From the NCBI RefSeq assembly GCF_009905215.1, contig NZ_CP047593.1:2484900-2548899 (forward strand): a stretch of DNA of 64,000 nt, written 5' to 3'. Each line of letters starts with the position of its first letter. Positions within the stretch are counted from its first letter, which is position 1. The DNA comes from Tichowtungia aerotolerans. GTDB lineage: Bacteria; Verrucomicrobiota; Kiritimatiellia; Kiritimatiellales; Tichowtungiaceae. The translations under genes were made by a program, and so were the position numbers. Under the pieces are notes generated by a model. The model searched no databases, was not told the DNA's origin, and saw only the letters and a program-made list of their open reading frames with translations. This document shows, piece by piece, positions 16,920-26,523 of this stretch.

Positions 16920-18358
16920 TGACGCACCCGGTCAAAAAACTGAGCCAGCTCGGTATTTTTAAATATGCAGTAGGGGATGGCGCATTTTCCATCACCATGA
17001 ACGGCATGAATAACTTTGCCATGATCTACCTGACCCAGATTCTCGGCCTGAACCCGGGGTGGGCGGGAGTCGCTATCAGCATTGCCATTTTCTGGGATGC
17101 GGTCACCGATCCGGTGATGGGGCATATTTCCGATAATACCCGAACCCGCTGGGGCCGGCGCCATCCATACGTGCTGGTCGGCGGGCTGTTGGCGGCCATC
17201 AGTTTTTTTATGTTCTGGACCGTTCCGCAGCTGTTGGGAAGTGCCGGAGTTATCTTTGCGGCAGCTTTGACTTTCAACCTGATGGTCCGCACCGCGCTGA
17301 CGGTCTACATGGTTCCGTACACGGCGCTGGGGTTCGAAATCTGTCCTGATTATGAAGACCGTGCCCGCCTTCAGGGCGTCCGGTTTTTTATTAATCAGTT
17401 GACCAATTTTTTCGCCGGAGCCATGGCGTGGCCGTTTTTCTTTAAAGAACGTCTGAATGATGCAGGAGACATGGTGGATGGTTCCCTGCTCGCCTCCAAC
17501 TATAACCGGTTTGCGGTCATCATGGGGATTGTGATTGTCGTACTGGTCTCCGTTTGCTGCTGGGGAACCCGTCAGTTTGCCCTGGACAACCGGAACGAAG
17601 AGGTCCGGGGGAACAACCTAAAAGCGTTCTGGGTGGATTTTTTGGCCATTTTCAAAGATCGACTCGCAGTAAAAGTCTTCATTTTTTTCGTTATTGCCCA
17701 GTTTGCCATGATGCTGATGGGAACAACACAGATGTTTGTTTACATCTTTTATATGAAGTTCAGTGCTGTTGAGAAATCGATTGTTCATGGCGGCGGAATG
17801 CTGGCCTTCGCATTCTGCTCCTTGAATCTGGCAAAACTGGTAACCCGGTTTGACAAAAAGCCGGCCGGATTTATCGGGATGGTGCTGGCCGTTTTCGGAG
17901 GCCTTGGGCTGCTGGCTGTATTCCGCAGCGGAATGATGAACCCGCAGCAGGGGGCATTTACGATATTCGGTGAAACGATTCATCTTTCAACGCTTGTGTT
18001 TGCGCTGCTGCAGATGTGCTGGTGGGGTGGATGCGGACTGGTGGTTCCATTGGCCAGTTCCATGATTGCGGATGTGGCGGCGATTAATGAGAAGAAGACC
18101 GGTGAACAGAAAAACGCCAGCTATGCAGCCATCTTTACCTTCTGCAGCAAGGCGGCCGGATCGATCGGCATCAATATCTGCGCGATGCTGCTGGCCACCG
18201 CCGGCATTGTATCCGGCGCAAAAGAGCAGACTCCGGAGGCCGCACGCAATATTGCCACCTTATGTTTCATTTGCGGTCCGATCATAATGATTTCAGCCAT
18301 GGTGCTTTTGCGCGCCTATCCGATTAATCGAAATACCATCAAGGAAATCACAGAATGA
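16919..18358 (+). CDS. GPH-family sugar:cation symporter (MFS, MelB-like), copy 1
   Basis: 479-residue inner-membrane transporter with about 12 hydrophobic segments. DAVTDPVMGHISDNTRTRWG is the signature of the glycoside-pentoside-hexuronide:cation symporter family, and PYTALGFEICPDYEDRARLQ is the second conserved block. It carries sugars or small glycosides into the cell with Na+ or H+. Its ATG overlaps the stop of the GH110-like gene and its end overlaps the esterase at 18355 by four bases. The copy at 43232 is clearly related (same motifs and length) and sits at the matching place in operon 2. Probable cargo: the galactose-type product of the neighbouring enzymes. Cargo is inference. Confidence 0.93.
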   Translation: MTHPVKKLSQLGIFKYAVGDGAFSITMNGMNNFAMIYLTQILGLNPGWAGVAISIAIFWDAVTDPVMGHISDNTRTRWGRRHPYVLVGGLLAAISFFMFWTVPQLLGSAGVIFAAALTFNLMVRTALTVYMVPYTALGFEICPDYEDRARLQGVRFFINQLTNFFAGAMAWPFFFKERLNDAGDMVDGSLLASNYNRFAVIMGIVIVVLVSVCCWGTRQFALDNRNEEVRGNNLKAFWVDFLAIFKDRLAVKVFIFFVIAQFAMMLMGTTQMFVYIFYMKFSAVEKSIVHGGGMLAFAFCSLNLAKLVTRFDKKPAGFIGMVLAVFGGLGLLAVFRSGMMNPQQGAFTIFGETIHLSTLVFALLQMCWWGGCGLVVPLASSMIADVAAINEKKTGEQKNASYAAIFTFCSKAAGSIGINICAMLLATAGIVSGAKEQTPEAARNIATLCFICGPIIMISAMVLLRAYPINRNTIKEITE

Positions 18359-19890
18359 ATATAAAAAAATATATTTTGGTACTGGTTGCGGGGGTGACAG
18401 CCAGTGCGGTGTTTGCAGAGGTACGGGTTGCCCCGGTTTTCAACGACGGCGCCGTGTTGCAATGTGATATGCCGGTGAACGTATGGGGAACCGCAGACCC
18501 GGGAGCACCCGTCACGGTTTCGTTTGCCGGGCAGAAGAAAACGGCCGTGGCAAGTGCGAGTGGCGAGTGGAAAGTGGTTCTTGATCCGTTAAAAGCCTCT
18601 TCTGAACCCCGGTCTCTTCATGTTTCAAGTTCCGAGATTCAGGTTTCCCTCAACGACATCGTCGTTGGAGAGGTTTGGCTGGCGACCGGTCAATCCAACA
18701 TGGTGATGCCGCTTCGCAATTCAACCGGCGGCGACGAACGGCTTAAAATGACCATCCCGGAAATCCGTTTCATGAAAGTTCCGCAGCAGACCGGGCTGCC
18801 GCCCGATCCGATGAATGCCGAGCAGCTGGCATGGAAAGAATTTAAACCCGGCCCGAATAATGAGATTGCCGCAGTCGCTTTTTATTTTGCTGAATACCTG
18901 CAGAAGCAGGTTGGTGGACCCGTTGGGATTGTTCAGTGTTCATACGGCGGAACGCCGGCGGAGGCCTGGACGCCGGCGTGGGCTCTCGACGAAAAACCGG
19001 AGCTGAAGTATCTGGCGAGTGCGATCCGAGGCGGATTGGCTTCTGATAAAACGACAGAACAGTGGCAGAAGGAAAAGGATGCCTTCTGGGATTTTTGGCG
19101 CGCCCGCCGCGAATGGGCAAAAACCAGAGAGGGACCTGCGCCGGAGCCGGTTCCGAAGCCCGGTCCGGACAATCCGCTCAATCAACAGGCGCCGACTGTT
19201 CTTTTCGAAAACATGCTGAAGCCGTTGATCCCTTACACTGCGCGTGGAATTGTCTGGTATCAGGGCGAAAGCAATGCCGGCAAGCCTGATGAATACCGGG
19301 TCCTTTTCCCAGCCATGATCGATGCCTGGCGCAAGCTGTGGGATCGTCCTGACTGGCCGTTCTTCTTCGTGCAGATTTCCGCCTACAACCATCCGACGCA
19401 GGATTGGCCGGGGCTGCGTGATGCCCAGCGGTTTACGCGCGATACCGTGCCGCACACCGGCATGGCTCTTTCTATTGATTGCGGCGAAAAGGAAGAAATA
19501 CATCCGTGGGCAAAACAGCCGGTTGGAGAACGCCTCGGCCTGCTTGCAATGGAACAGGTGTATGGTCGCGATGTGGTTTCGCGAGGCCCGGCTTTCCAAA
19601 CTCTGGAAAAAGAAGAAGATGCTGTTCGCGTGGTTTTCCAATATTCGGAAAAAGGACTCGAAACGTCAGACGGCAAGGCGGACGTGCCCGGTTTCGAGAT
19701 CGCGGGGGCGGACGGCGAATATCATCCGGCAGCCGCAAAAATCATATCCAGCAATGCAGTTGAACTGACCTGTCCCGAGGTTCGCAAACCGGTTTCTGTT
19801 CGATACGCATGGCACAACTGGGTCGAGCCGCCAGTGACGTTGCAGAACAGTTCCGGTCTGCCTGCCGAGCCGTTTTCTGCACAGAAATAG
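18355..19890 (+). CDS. Secreted sialate O-acetylesterase-like protein
   Basis: 511 residues with signal peptide (MNIKKYILVLVAGVTASAVF, cleaved after FA). A beta-sandwich N-terminal domain of about 100 residues (VNVWGTADPGAPVTVSFAGQ) is followed by the SGNH esterase domain. Catalytic Ser in GEVWLATGQSNM, oxyanion blocks YGGTPAEAW and WYQGESNAG, catalytic His in EIHPWAK. It removes acetyl groups from sugars; despite the family name the substrate need not be sialic acid. All motifs are intact, unlike the relic at 24108 that shares its N- and C-termini. The four-base overlap with the symporter gene indicates coupling. Confidence 0.9.
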   Translation: MNIKKYILVLVAGVTASAVFAEVRVAPVFNDGAVLQCDMPVNVWGTADPGAPVTVSFAGQKKTAVASASGEWKVVLDPLKASSEPRSLHVSSSEIQVSLNDIVVGEVWLATGQSNMVMPLRNSTGGDERLKMTIPEIRFMKVPQQTGLPPDPMNAEQLAWKEFKPGPNNEIAAVAFYFAEYLQKQVGGPVGIVQCSYGGTPAEAWTPAWALDEKPELKYLASAIRGGLASDKTTEQWQKEKDAFWDFWRARREWAKTREGPAPEPVPKPGPDNPLNQQAPTVLFENMLKPLIPYTARGIVWYQGESNAGKPDEYRVLFPAMIDAWRKLWDRPDWPFFFVQISAYNHPTQDWPGLRDAQRFTRDTVPHTGMALSIDCGEKEEIHPWAKQPVGERLGLLAMEQVYGRDVVSRGPAFQTLEKEEDAVRVVFQYSEKGLETSDGKADVPGFEIAGADGEYHPAAAKIISSNAVELTCPEVRKPVSVRYAWHNWVEPPVTLQNSSGLPAEPFSAQK

Positions 19891-19905
19891 GTCCTGAAAG
19901 GAACC

Positions 19906-22497
19906 ATGAAGCGAATTATCACAGCAGGTATAGTTCTTCTGTTGTTGAACAGTGCGCCTGGAGACGAGTGGGGCGATGCTCAGTGGATTACGGGTTGCGC
20001 CGATATTCCACGGGATGCGTTTGTCAGCTCATGGGAGGACTCGGCTTTTTTAAACCAGTTGCCGAACAAACAGCTTTCCGATGAGCATCGGGAGCTGTTT
20101 AAGGAACGGTTTGCTGAAGCATCGGTGCCGGTTGTTTTCCGCAAGAGGTTTCATCTGGATAGGCCGGCAGTGTCCGCTCAACTGAAAATCTGCGGGCTGG
20201 GCTATTATCAGGCGGAACTGGATGATAAAAAAATCGGCAACCATGCGTTGGCTCCGAACGTTACGCATTATGATACAGTCGCCCGTTATCAGGAGTTTGA
20301 CCTGGACCTTGCTGCCGGGGAGCATGAGTTCCGCATTACCGTTGCTCCGGGCCGGTTGAACGAAGCGCTGGGTTCCCACCATTCTATTTACCGCCAGACT
20401 CCAGTCTTAAAGCTTTGTCTGGATATTGGAGACGGGTCGCCCGTAATTTCCGATCCATCCTGGCTGGTGGGGTCCGGCCCAATCCGTCGTGCAGCGTTTT
20501 GGGTGGGGGAAGCCTATGATGCAACCCGGCCGACGGGAAACTGGCGCTCCGCAGAGGTTGCTGCCGATTTTAATCCAAAGCTGGTGTCGGACAGTCTGCC
20601 GCCGCAGCGAGCTGTTCGCTGCCTCAAGCCGGTGGCCGTGAACGAGCCGCAGCCGGGGGTGTGGGTCTATGACTTCGGGCGAATGACGGTTGGCAAGGCC
20701 CGGGTAAAACTTCCGGCCAATGCCGAGGTTTCAATCCGTTATTCCGACCTGCTGGCCGGCGATTATCCCGCGAAGCCGTTGAAGGCTCAGACGCGGGTGA
20801 CGTTTGACAAATATCCGGACGGAACAGATGTGGATCATCCGGGCATGCTGCGTCCAAAATGGCGTGGCAGTCTGGGCGGACGGTTGCGGCAAAAGCCGGC
20901 ACCCGGCCGAGGACCTTGGTTGATGGCGTGGGGCTTTTGCGACTTTGTGAAGAGCGCGGATGAGCCGCTCGATTATCATGCATCGTTTGATTACACCGGC
21001 TTTCGTTATGTGGAAATTACCGGATTGTCCGAGCCGCTTCCTGAAGGAGCCGTGGAGGCGCTTGAGATTCATAATGATCTTCCAATGGTTGGAAAACTGC
21101 AGGTTGGCAATCCCAAGCTTCAGGCGGTGGCCGACGCGGCGGCGCTCTCGATTCTGCTGAATACGCAGGGAACCTATCAGGACAATCCCGGTGCCGAGCG
21201 GTGCGGCGGGAATTCGAATATTTCGTATCTCTCTTATCCGCATGCATGGTATGCCTTTGACAATCACGGGATGGCCAGCAAAGCCATGGAGGATGCTTCG
21301 GTGGCTCGCGAAGCCTCCGGCGCGCCTGTCACGGTTACATTGACCCGGCGCAATATTGAGCCATACAAAACCATGGTCAAAAAGAACGGGTCGGCTCAAA
21401 AACTGGGCTATCTTACGACGGACGGTTTTCACTACGGAATGACTCCTTTGAATCTGTACAGCTTCTATGGCGACCGGGAATCTGCCGAGCGTTATCTCGA
21501 CTTGTGTGCCTTCTACTTTGAATGCCTGCTTTCAGATGGGCTTCCCCGGAAACGGGTTGCGGCTGACCATATGGATTTTACGGCGGCATACGACTTGAGC
21601 CCCAAGGGCAGCCCGCGACCGACAGATGTAGATTTTGGAAGCAGTGCCATGGCGTTATGGCAGGGCAAACAGTTTGTGAAGACCGCTGAATTGCTGGGGC
21701 GAGATGATCTTGCCCAGAAAGTCGAGCCGTTGCTGGTGCATCTTCGGGCAGAAATTGACCGGCAGTTTTTGAATCCGGCAACCGGCCTCTATGCAGAAGA
21801 AAACAGTGCGTCTCGGATGGGTATCAATACTCTGCTGATCTGCGCCGAGATAGTTTCGGAGGATCAGGTTCAGACGCTGATTGATGAAATGGTTGAGGAT
21901 ATCCGCAAAAATAACAATCATCTTACAACCGGCTCGCGGCTGACCGGTCCGCTGCTGAGTCTGCTGGCCCGCAACGGATACATCGATGTGGCGATTGAAC
22001 AGACCACGCGCGATACCTACCCGTCACCATATGCAATGCTTTCTGTAACGGGCGGGACGATTGCTGAAGTGTGGGGCTTTCCTGAAATGCCGGCAGCAGC
22101 TTCTCTGGTTCAGGCGGAAGGACTGGCCGCATCGGCCAATTGGATTTATGAGGCGCTGGTCGGCATTGAACCGACGGTTGAAGGTCCCGGCTTCAAACGC
22201 TTCCGACTGGCACCGGTGATTCCGTTTTCCATTCCATCCTGCTCGTTTTCGTTCGCTTCTCCGCAGGGACTGATTGTCTCCGACTGGAAGCAGGACGGCA
22301 AACAGATTGCGTGGAACATTTCGATTCCCGTGGGAGCTGTCGCCGAAATCCATTTTCCGTTTGGAGAGGTCCATGACTGGACCGTCAATCGTACTCCTGT
22401 GTCTCAGGTGACAGGTGTGACTGACGTGTGTGATGACTATGTTTGTTTTGCGAGCGGCCACTACGAAATTGAAGGATGTATGGCTCCGGCTGAATAA
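19906..22497 (+). CDS. GH78 alpha-L-rhamnosidase-like glycosidase
   Basis: 863 residues, secreted (MKRIITAGIVLLLLNSAPG). The N-terminal beta-sandwich includes the bacterial rhamnosidase motif region (FRKRFHLDRP, GLGYYQAELDDKKIG, ALAPNVTHYDT). The central (alpha/alpha)6 barrel begins near residue 400 with GTYQDNPGAERCGG; the Glu in AER matches the general acid of GH78 (family pattern D-x4-ER-x-G). TGGTIAEVWGFP near residue 715 fits the second catalytic region. The final beta domain holds GPGFKRFRLAPVIPF. Expected action: exo-removal of alpha-linked rhamnose or a related 6-deoxy sugar outside the cytoplasm. The usual NH following the second Glu is not conserved (LAASANW), so specificity may differ. 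It implies the target glycan has rhamnose-like side chains besides galactose. Confidence 0.88.
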   Translation: MKRIITAGIVLLLLNSAPGDEWGDAQWITGCADIPRDAFVSSWEDSAFLNQLPNKQLSDEHRELFKERFAEASVPVVFRKRFHLDRPAVSAQLKICGLGYYQAELDDKKIGNHALAPNVTHYDTVARYQEFDLDLAAGEHEFRITVAPGRLNEALGSHHSIYRQTPVLKLCLDIGDGSPVISDPSWLVGSGPIRRAAFWVGEAYDATRPTGNWRSAEVAADFNPKLVSDSLPPQRAVRCLKPVAVNEPQPGVWVYDFGRMTVGKARVKLPANAEVSIRYSDLLAGDYPAKPLKAQTRVTFDKYPDGTDVDHPGMLRPKWRGSLGGRLRQKPAPGRGPWLMAWGFCDFVKSADEPLDYHASFDYTGFRYVEITGLSEPLPEGAVEALEIHNDLPMVGKLQVGNPKLQAVADAAALSILLNTQGTYQDNPGAERCGGNSNISYLSYPHAWYAFDNHGMASKAMEDASVAREASGAPVTVTLTRRNIEPYKTMVKKNGSAQKLGYLTTDGFHYGMTPLNLYSFYGDRESAERYLDLCAFYFECLLSDGLPRKRVAADHMDFTAAYDLSPKGSPRPTDVDFGSSAMALWQGKQFVKTAELLGRDDLAQKVEPLLVHLRAEIDRQFLNPATGLYAEENSASRMGINTLLICAEIVSEDQVQTLIDEMVEDIRKNNNHLTTGSRLTGPLLSLLARNGYIDVAIEQTTRDTYPSPYAMLSVTGGTIAEVWGFPEMPAAASLVQAEGLAASANWIYEALVGIEPTVEGPGFKRFRLAPVIPFSIPSCSFSFASPQGLIVSDWKQDGKQIAWNISIPVGAVAEIHFPFGEVHDWTVNRTPVSQVTGVTDVCDDYVCFASGHYEIEGCMAPAE

Positions 22498-22516
22498 TTT
22501 TTTAGAGGAGAACAGA

Positions 22517-24094
22517 ATGCAAAGAAGATCATTTGTAAAAGGGATGGCCGCCGGAACTGCAGCGCTGCCGTTTGCGTCCAAAGGTTCCATATGGAATGGA
22601 AAAAGCGGACAGCCGAACTTTCTCGTAATCTGCTGCGACCAGCTGCAGTCGGTTGCGCTGGCCTGCAACGGAAACCCGGATGTCAAAACCCCGAATATTG
22701 ACCGGCTGGCCCGTGAGGGCTGTTCGTTTCGCCGGGCCTATTGCAACAATTCAGTCTGCATGCCGGCTCGCGCCACGATGATGACCGGGCTGTATCCCCG
22801 GCAGCACGGATGCATTACCAACGGCACCAAACTGCCGGAAGACATTCCGACGCTGCCGCAGGTACTTTCTCGTCACGGCTATCGGACTCATGCGGTCGGT
22901 AAACTGCATTTCCAGCCGCTTTCCTCGCGGGATTCGGCAGAGTCCCTCGACAGCTGGATGGATGGAACCATCACGTCGCTGCCGGATAACTATTACGGTT
23001 TTCAGAGCAGTGACTTTATCGGCGGACATGTCAATTACTGCTTTGGGGACTACACCAATGAGCTGCGCAGGGACCATCCCGGAGTATATGAAAAATACAG
23101 CCGGGAACATGCGTTTTGGCGTTCGGAGGGAATGCATCAGACATGGAAAATGACGGTTCCGCCTGAACTGCATTACAACACGTGGATTGCAGAAAAAACC
23201 ATCCGGGTTATGGACGAGAACAAAGACAACCCGTTTTTTGTCTGGTGTTCGTTCCCGGACCCTCATTTTCCGTTTGCCGCCTCGGAGCCTTATGCCGACA
23301 TGTATGATCCTTCCAAACTGAGTATCTGTCCGACAGCGTTTGAACCGGTGGACGAGCCGAGGACGCTTCAGAAGCGTCGTGATTTTTTTGGGAAGCAGTA
23401 TCAGTTCGACGAAAAATCGCTGCGCGCAACCGCGGCTCAGTATTATGGAATGATCACTCATATTGATGACAGCATTGGAAAAATGCTGGATGCTATGAAT
23501 CGCAATGGCCTGCTGGAAAACACCATCATCGTTTTCCTTGCAGATCACGGCGAATATCTCGGTTCACATCATCTTATTCAGAAAGCGGACTGGATGTATG
23601 AAGAGCTCGCGCGTGTTCCCATGATCTGGCGGGTGCCGGGAACGCTGCGCGCCGGAAAAGGGTCGGACAGTGTGGTCAGTCAGGTGGATCTGGTGCCGAC
23701 CGTGCTTGACTATACCGGCATTGATGTTTCGGAATTCGACACACGCAAAAACTTTTCAGCACCGCCGGTGCTGTTTCCTGGCCGCTCATTGAGGCCGGTG
23801 CTTTCCGGGACCGATGTGCTGGAGGAAAAACCGGCTTTTCTGGAATACGATGAAGACTGGCACGCCAGCGGATTTTATCGGGTCCGCACTCTCATCGACT
23901 CGCGTTACAAGCTGATTGTTTACACGCATACTGGCGGTGGACAGCTCTTTGACCTGAAAACCGATCCGTATGAGCGAAACGATCTTTGGGACAGTGCTGA
24001 ACACCGTGCGATCAAAGTGTCCATGATGGAAGCGCTTCTGCGTGAAGCGTCAACTTATGATCGTGTGGATCAGAAACGTGTATGCGGAGCATAG
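22517..24094 (+). CDS. Tat-exported type I sulfatase (525 aa)
   Basis: ATG 22517 follows AGAGGAGAACAG and gives the Tat signal MQRRSFVKGMAAGTAALPFA; earlier in-frame codons lie inside the preceding gene. Formylglycine Cys81 in CMPAR. The first metal motif is CCDQLQ, and the second is LADHGEYLGSHH. The usual GKWH is GKLHFQP here. The insert after it (about residues 155-215, with PELHYNTWIAEKTIRVM following) is typical of choline-sulfatase-like or S1_7/S1_15-like enzymes, not of the DNGG type. It should act in the periplasm after folded export. Substrate unknown. Confidence 0.93.
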   Translation: MQRRSFVKGMAAGTAALPFASKGSIWNGKSGQPNFLVICCDQLQSVALACNGNPDVKTPNIDRLAREGCSFRRAYCNNSVCMPARATMMTGLYPRQHGCITNGTKLPEDIPTLPQVLSRHGYRTHAVGKLHFQPLSSRDSAESLDSWMDGTITSLPDNYYGFQSSDFIGGHVNYCFGDYTNELRRDHPGVYEKYSREHAFWRSEGMHQTWKMTVPPELHYNTWIAEKTIRVMDENKDNPFFVWCSFPDPHFPFAASEPYADMYDPSKLSICPTAFEPVDEPRTLQKRRDFFGKQYQFDEKSLRATAAQYYGMITHIDDSIGKMLDAMNRNGLLENTIIVFLADHGEYLGSHHLIQKADWMYEELARVPMIWRVPGTLRAGKGSDSVVSQVDLVPTVLDYTGIDVSEFDTRKNFSAPPVLFPGRSLRPVLSGTDVLEEKPAFLEYDEDWHASGFYRVRTLIDSRYKLIVYTHTGGGQLFDLKTDPYERNDLWDSAEHRAIKVSMMEALLREASTYDRVDQKRVCGA

Positions 24095-24107
24095 AAGAAG
24101 GACAATA

Positions 24108-24656
24108 ATGATGAAAAAGATGATTTGTATTTTTGGCATGCTGGTGCAATTCGCCTGTGCGGAACTGGGGTTTGCTCCGATTTCCAACGACGGTGCCGTG
24201 CTGCAGTGCGAAATGCCAGTGAACGTGTGGGGAACGGCGGCGCCCGGAGCAACCGTGACGGTGACTTTTGCCGGGCAGGAAAAAAAGGCAGTGGCGAGTG
24301 ATGGTGGCAAGTGGCAGGTGGTTTTGAATTCTATGTCCGCTTCTTCCACGGCGCGAACCATGACTCTTTCTTCTTCCGGTCATCCATCGAGCCAGTGTTC
24401 CAATCTTACTGTTGGAGAAGTCTGGCTGGCATCCGGGCAGTTGAACATGGCATTTGGGCTGGGCAGTGATAAACAGGGAACAACGTGGGCCGCACAAACG
24501 ATTCCAGAACTCCATTATGTTCTGGCCTCTCGTAAAAGCGGAATTCCGGTTAACCTGATCTGTTCTGAGGTTCGGGAGCCTGAATCTGTTCGTTATGCAT
24601 GGCACAGCTGGATGGAGCGTCCGGTGACTGCGGCACAGCACGGGGCTGCCCGCTGA
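24108..24656 (+). pseudogene. Sialate O-acetylesterase relic with large in-frame internal deletion
   Basis: 182 codons from ATG 24108 (AGAAGGAC ribosome site). Residues 1-115 match the N-terminal domain of the 18355 esterase (VNVWGTAAPGATVTVTFAGQ, then GEVWLASGQLN). After about 150 residues the frame jumps to the family C-terminus (LICSEVREPESVRYAWHSW, compared with LTCPEVRKPVSVRYAWHNW). About 330 residues holding WYQGE and the catalytic His are missing. The catalytic Ser is also mutated, GQSN having become GQLN. The product may still be secreted and fold as a lone beta-sandwich, but cannot be an esterase. It is still in frame and in the operon, so either the deletion is recent or the stump has a binding role. 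Confidence 0.85.
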
Positions 24657-24697
24657 ACTATTTTGCAATTAAAATAAACAAACCGGAGTAAAAAATT

Positions 24698-26488
24698 ATG
24701 CGAAGAATTATAATTTGCTTTCTGTTATATGTTGCCGAGCTGGCTTTCAGCGCAGCAAGTGTTGAACAGGAAGTGATGTCTGCGGACGAGTTGAGGCAGC
24801 ACATCCTTGAAAAACGATCGGCTCCGCTGACGTGCCTGAATGTCAAGGCAACCTTGAACGTTCGTGATTTCGGCGCCGTTCCGAATGATGGGAAAGATGA
24901 CCGTCCGGCGATCGCTTCTGCGGTTCTGAAGGCCCGCCGTATGGAAGGTCCGGTTCAGATTTCTTTTGAGTCCGGTTGCTACGACATTCAGCCGGCAACA
25001 GACGATTATATATATTCCGATCATACGAATTCCGGTGTATTCTTGCGGGATTGCCGGGATATGGTGATCGAAGGAAATGGCGCGCATATGCTGATCCATA
25101 GGCAGGATGTTTCTGTGTTTGCAGCTGTTCATTCAACCAACATTATTATTCGGAATTTCACGGCTGATTATGATCCGTTGCCGTTTTCTCAGGGAACGGT
25201 TTGTTCGATCAATGAGGCTAACAACAGTTTTGTTTTTGAACTGCAGTCCGGATTTCCAAGGCCGGATGATGCATTTTTTAAAAGCTGCGATTCATGGGGA
25301 ATGCTGAAAGATACAGAGCACCCTGGGCGTCTGAAAGCAGATTGTCCGTCGGTATTCTTTTTCGATGAGATGACTCCAGTTGAAAGGAATAAATATCGCA
25401 TTGTTTTAAAAAATCCGGGGAGAACTTCGTATTTTACGAAGGGAGATGTTTTTGCAATCACCGGACGGTCTGCCAGCATTGGATGGTATAATGATTCCGA
25501 TAATATTACGTTTAACAACATTACGGCGTATGCCTGCCCGAGTCCGGTGTTTATCGGCACTGAAACGTCGCGACTGAATGTGCTGAACTGCCGCATGAAG
25601 CTGATAGGGAAACGGCTGATGACCAATGGCGGTGGGGGAGTGATCTGCCAGGCATCTCGAATCGGCCCTTGGGTGGAAAACTGTGAATTTGAAGGGCTGT
25701 CGGATGACTGCCTGAATATTTACGGACTTCCGATTTATATTCTGGAACAGATTTCCCCTGTGAAGATGCGGGTTTATGCTAAAGCCGCGATTCAGCCCGG
25801 CGACCGGCTGGCCTTTTTTAATCCGAATGAAGGGAACGTGATTCAGGAAACAACCGTTGTTTCCTTTTCGAAAAACATTCTGGTTCTGAAGGATCCGGTG
25901 GGAAAACTGAATACAGTGCCTCCGGGAGCTAAACGGACAAAAGTGAATCCGCGTGAATGGAAAATTTATGATCATGCCTATAACCTGAATGCCGTTGGAA
26001 ATTATTATGTGTATCGCAACAACACTATGCATGACGGTCGGCGGTACGGTGTCCTGCTGCGGGCCAGCTACGGACTGATCGAAAACAACCGGTTTGAAGG
26101 GCTCTCCCGTACCGGAATGCAGATCTCCAATGAACCGGAATGGCCGGAAGGGTTTTGGACCCGCAACCTGATTGTTCGCGGCAATCGGGTTTCTGAATGC
26201 GGGTATGGACATGGCGATCCGTCTATCCAGATTAAAAGCCTGAAGCTGCATGGTGTTATGGACGCTCCCATTCAGAAAAACATTTTCCTGATTGATAATG
26301 AATTCCATGCCGTTTCCGGTCCGGCGGCGGTTTTCGACGGCGTGGACGGCCTTACCGTGAACGGCAATGTGTTTGACAGCGGATCAGCGTTCGGTTCGCT
26401 GGTTGTCGGTGAAAACGTGAAATTGCGGTCACTTGAAGATAATACCGGAGACTCGCGTTTCGAGTTTAAACATAGCATTTCAAGATAA
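24698..26488 (+). CDS. GH110-like beta-helix protein lacking one catalytic Asp
   Basis: 596 residues, ATG preceded by CCGGAG; signal peptide MRRIIICFLLYVAELAFSA. It shares with 15186 the opening VRDFGAVPNDGKDDRPAIA, TADYDPLPFSQGTV, the KDTEHPGRLKAD block and the DHAYN...MHDGRRYGVLLRASYG run. The Asp pair is present (GLSDDCLNIYG, Asp336-Asp337). At the position 23 residues earlier, where the other copies have ADGVH, it has GGGVI, so Gly313 replaces the predicted catalytic Asp and the next His is lost too. It may therefore bind but not cleave, or use another residue. Very similar to the C-terminal part of 35896. Confidence 0.8.
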   Translation: MRRIIICFLLYVAELAFSAASVEQEVMSADELRQHILEKRSAPLTCLNVKATLNVRDFGAVPNDGKDDRPAIASAVLKARRMEGPVQISFESGCYDIQPATDDYIYSDHTNSGVFLRDCRDMVIEGNGAHMLIHRQDVSVFAAVHSTNIIIRNFTADYDPLPFSQGTVCSINEANNSFVFELQSGFPRPDDAFFKSCDSWGMLKDTEHPGRLKADCPSVFFFDEMTPVERNKYRIVLKNPGRTSYFTKGDVFAITGRSASIGWYNDSDNITFNNITAYACPSPVFIGTETSRLNVLNCRMKLIGKRLMTNGGGGVICQASRIGPWVENCEFEGLSDDCLNIYGLPIYILEQISPVKMRVYAKAAIQPGDRLAFFNPNEGNVIQETTVVSFSKNILVLKDPVGKLNTVPPGAKRTKVNPREWKIYDHAYNLNAVGNYYVYRNNTMHDGRRYGVLLRASYGLIENNRFEGLSRTGMQISNEPEWPEGFWTRNLIVRGNRVSECGYGHGDPSIQIKSLKLHGVMDAPIQKNIFLIDNEFHAVSGPAAVFDGVDGLTVNGNVFDSGSAFGSLVVGENVKLRSLEDNTGDSRFEFKHSISR

Positions 26489-26523
26489 GGCGTAAAAGCA
26501 GGCTGAAGCTGAAGGGAATAAAA

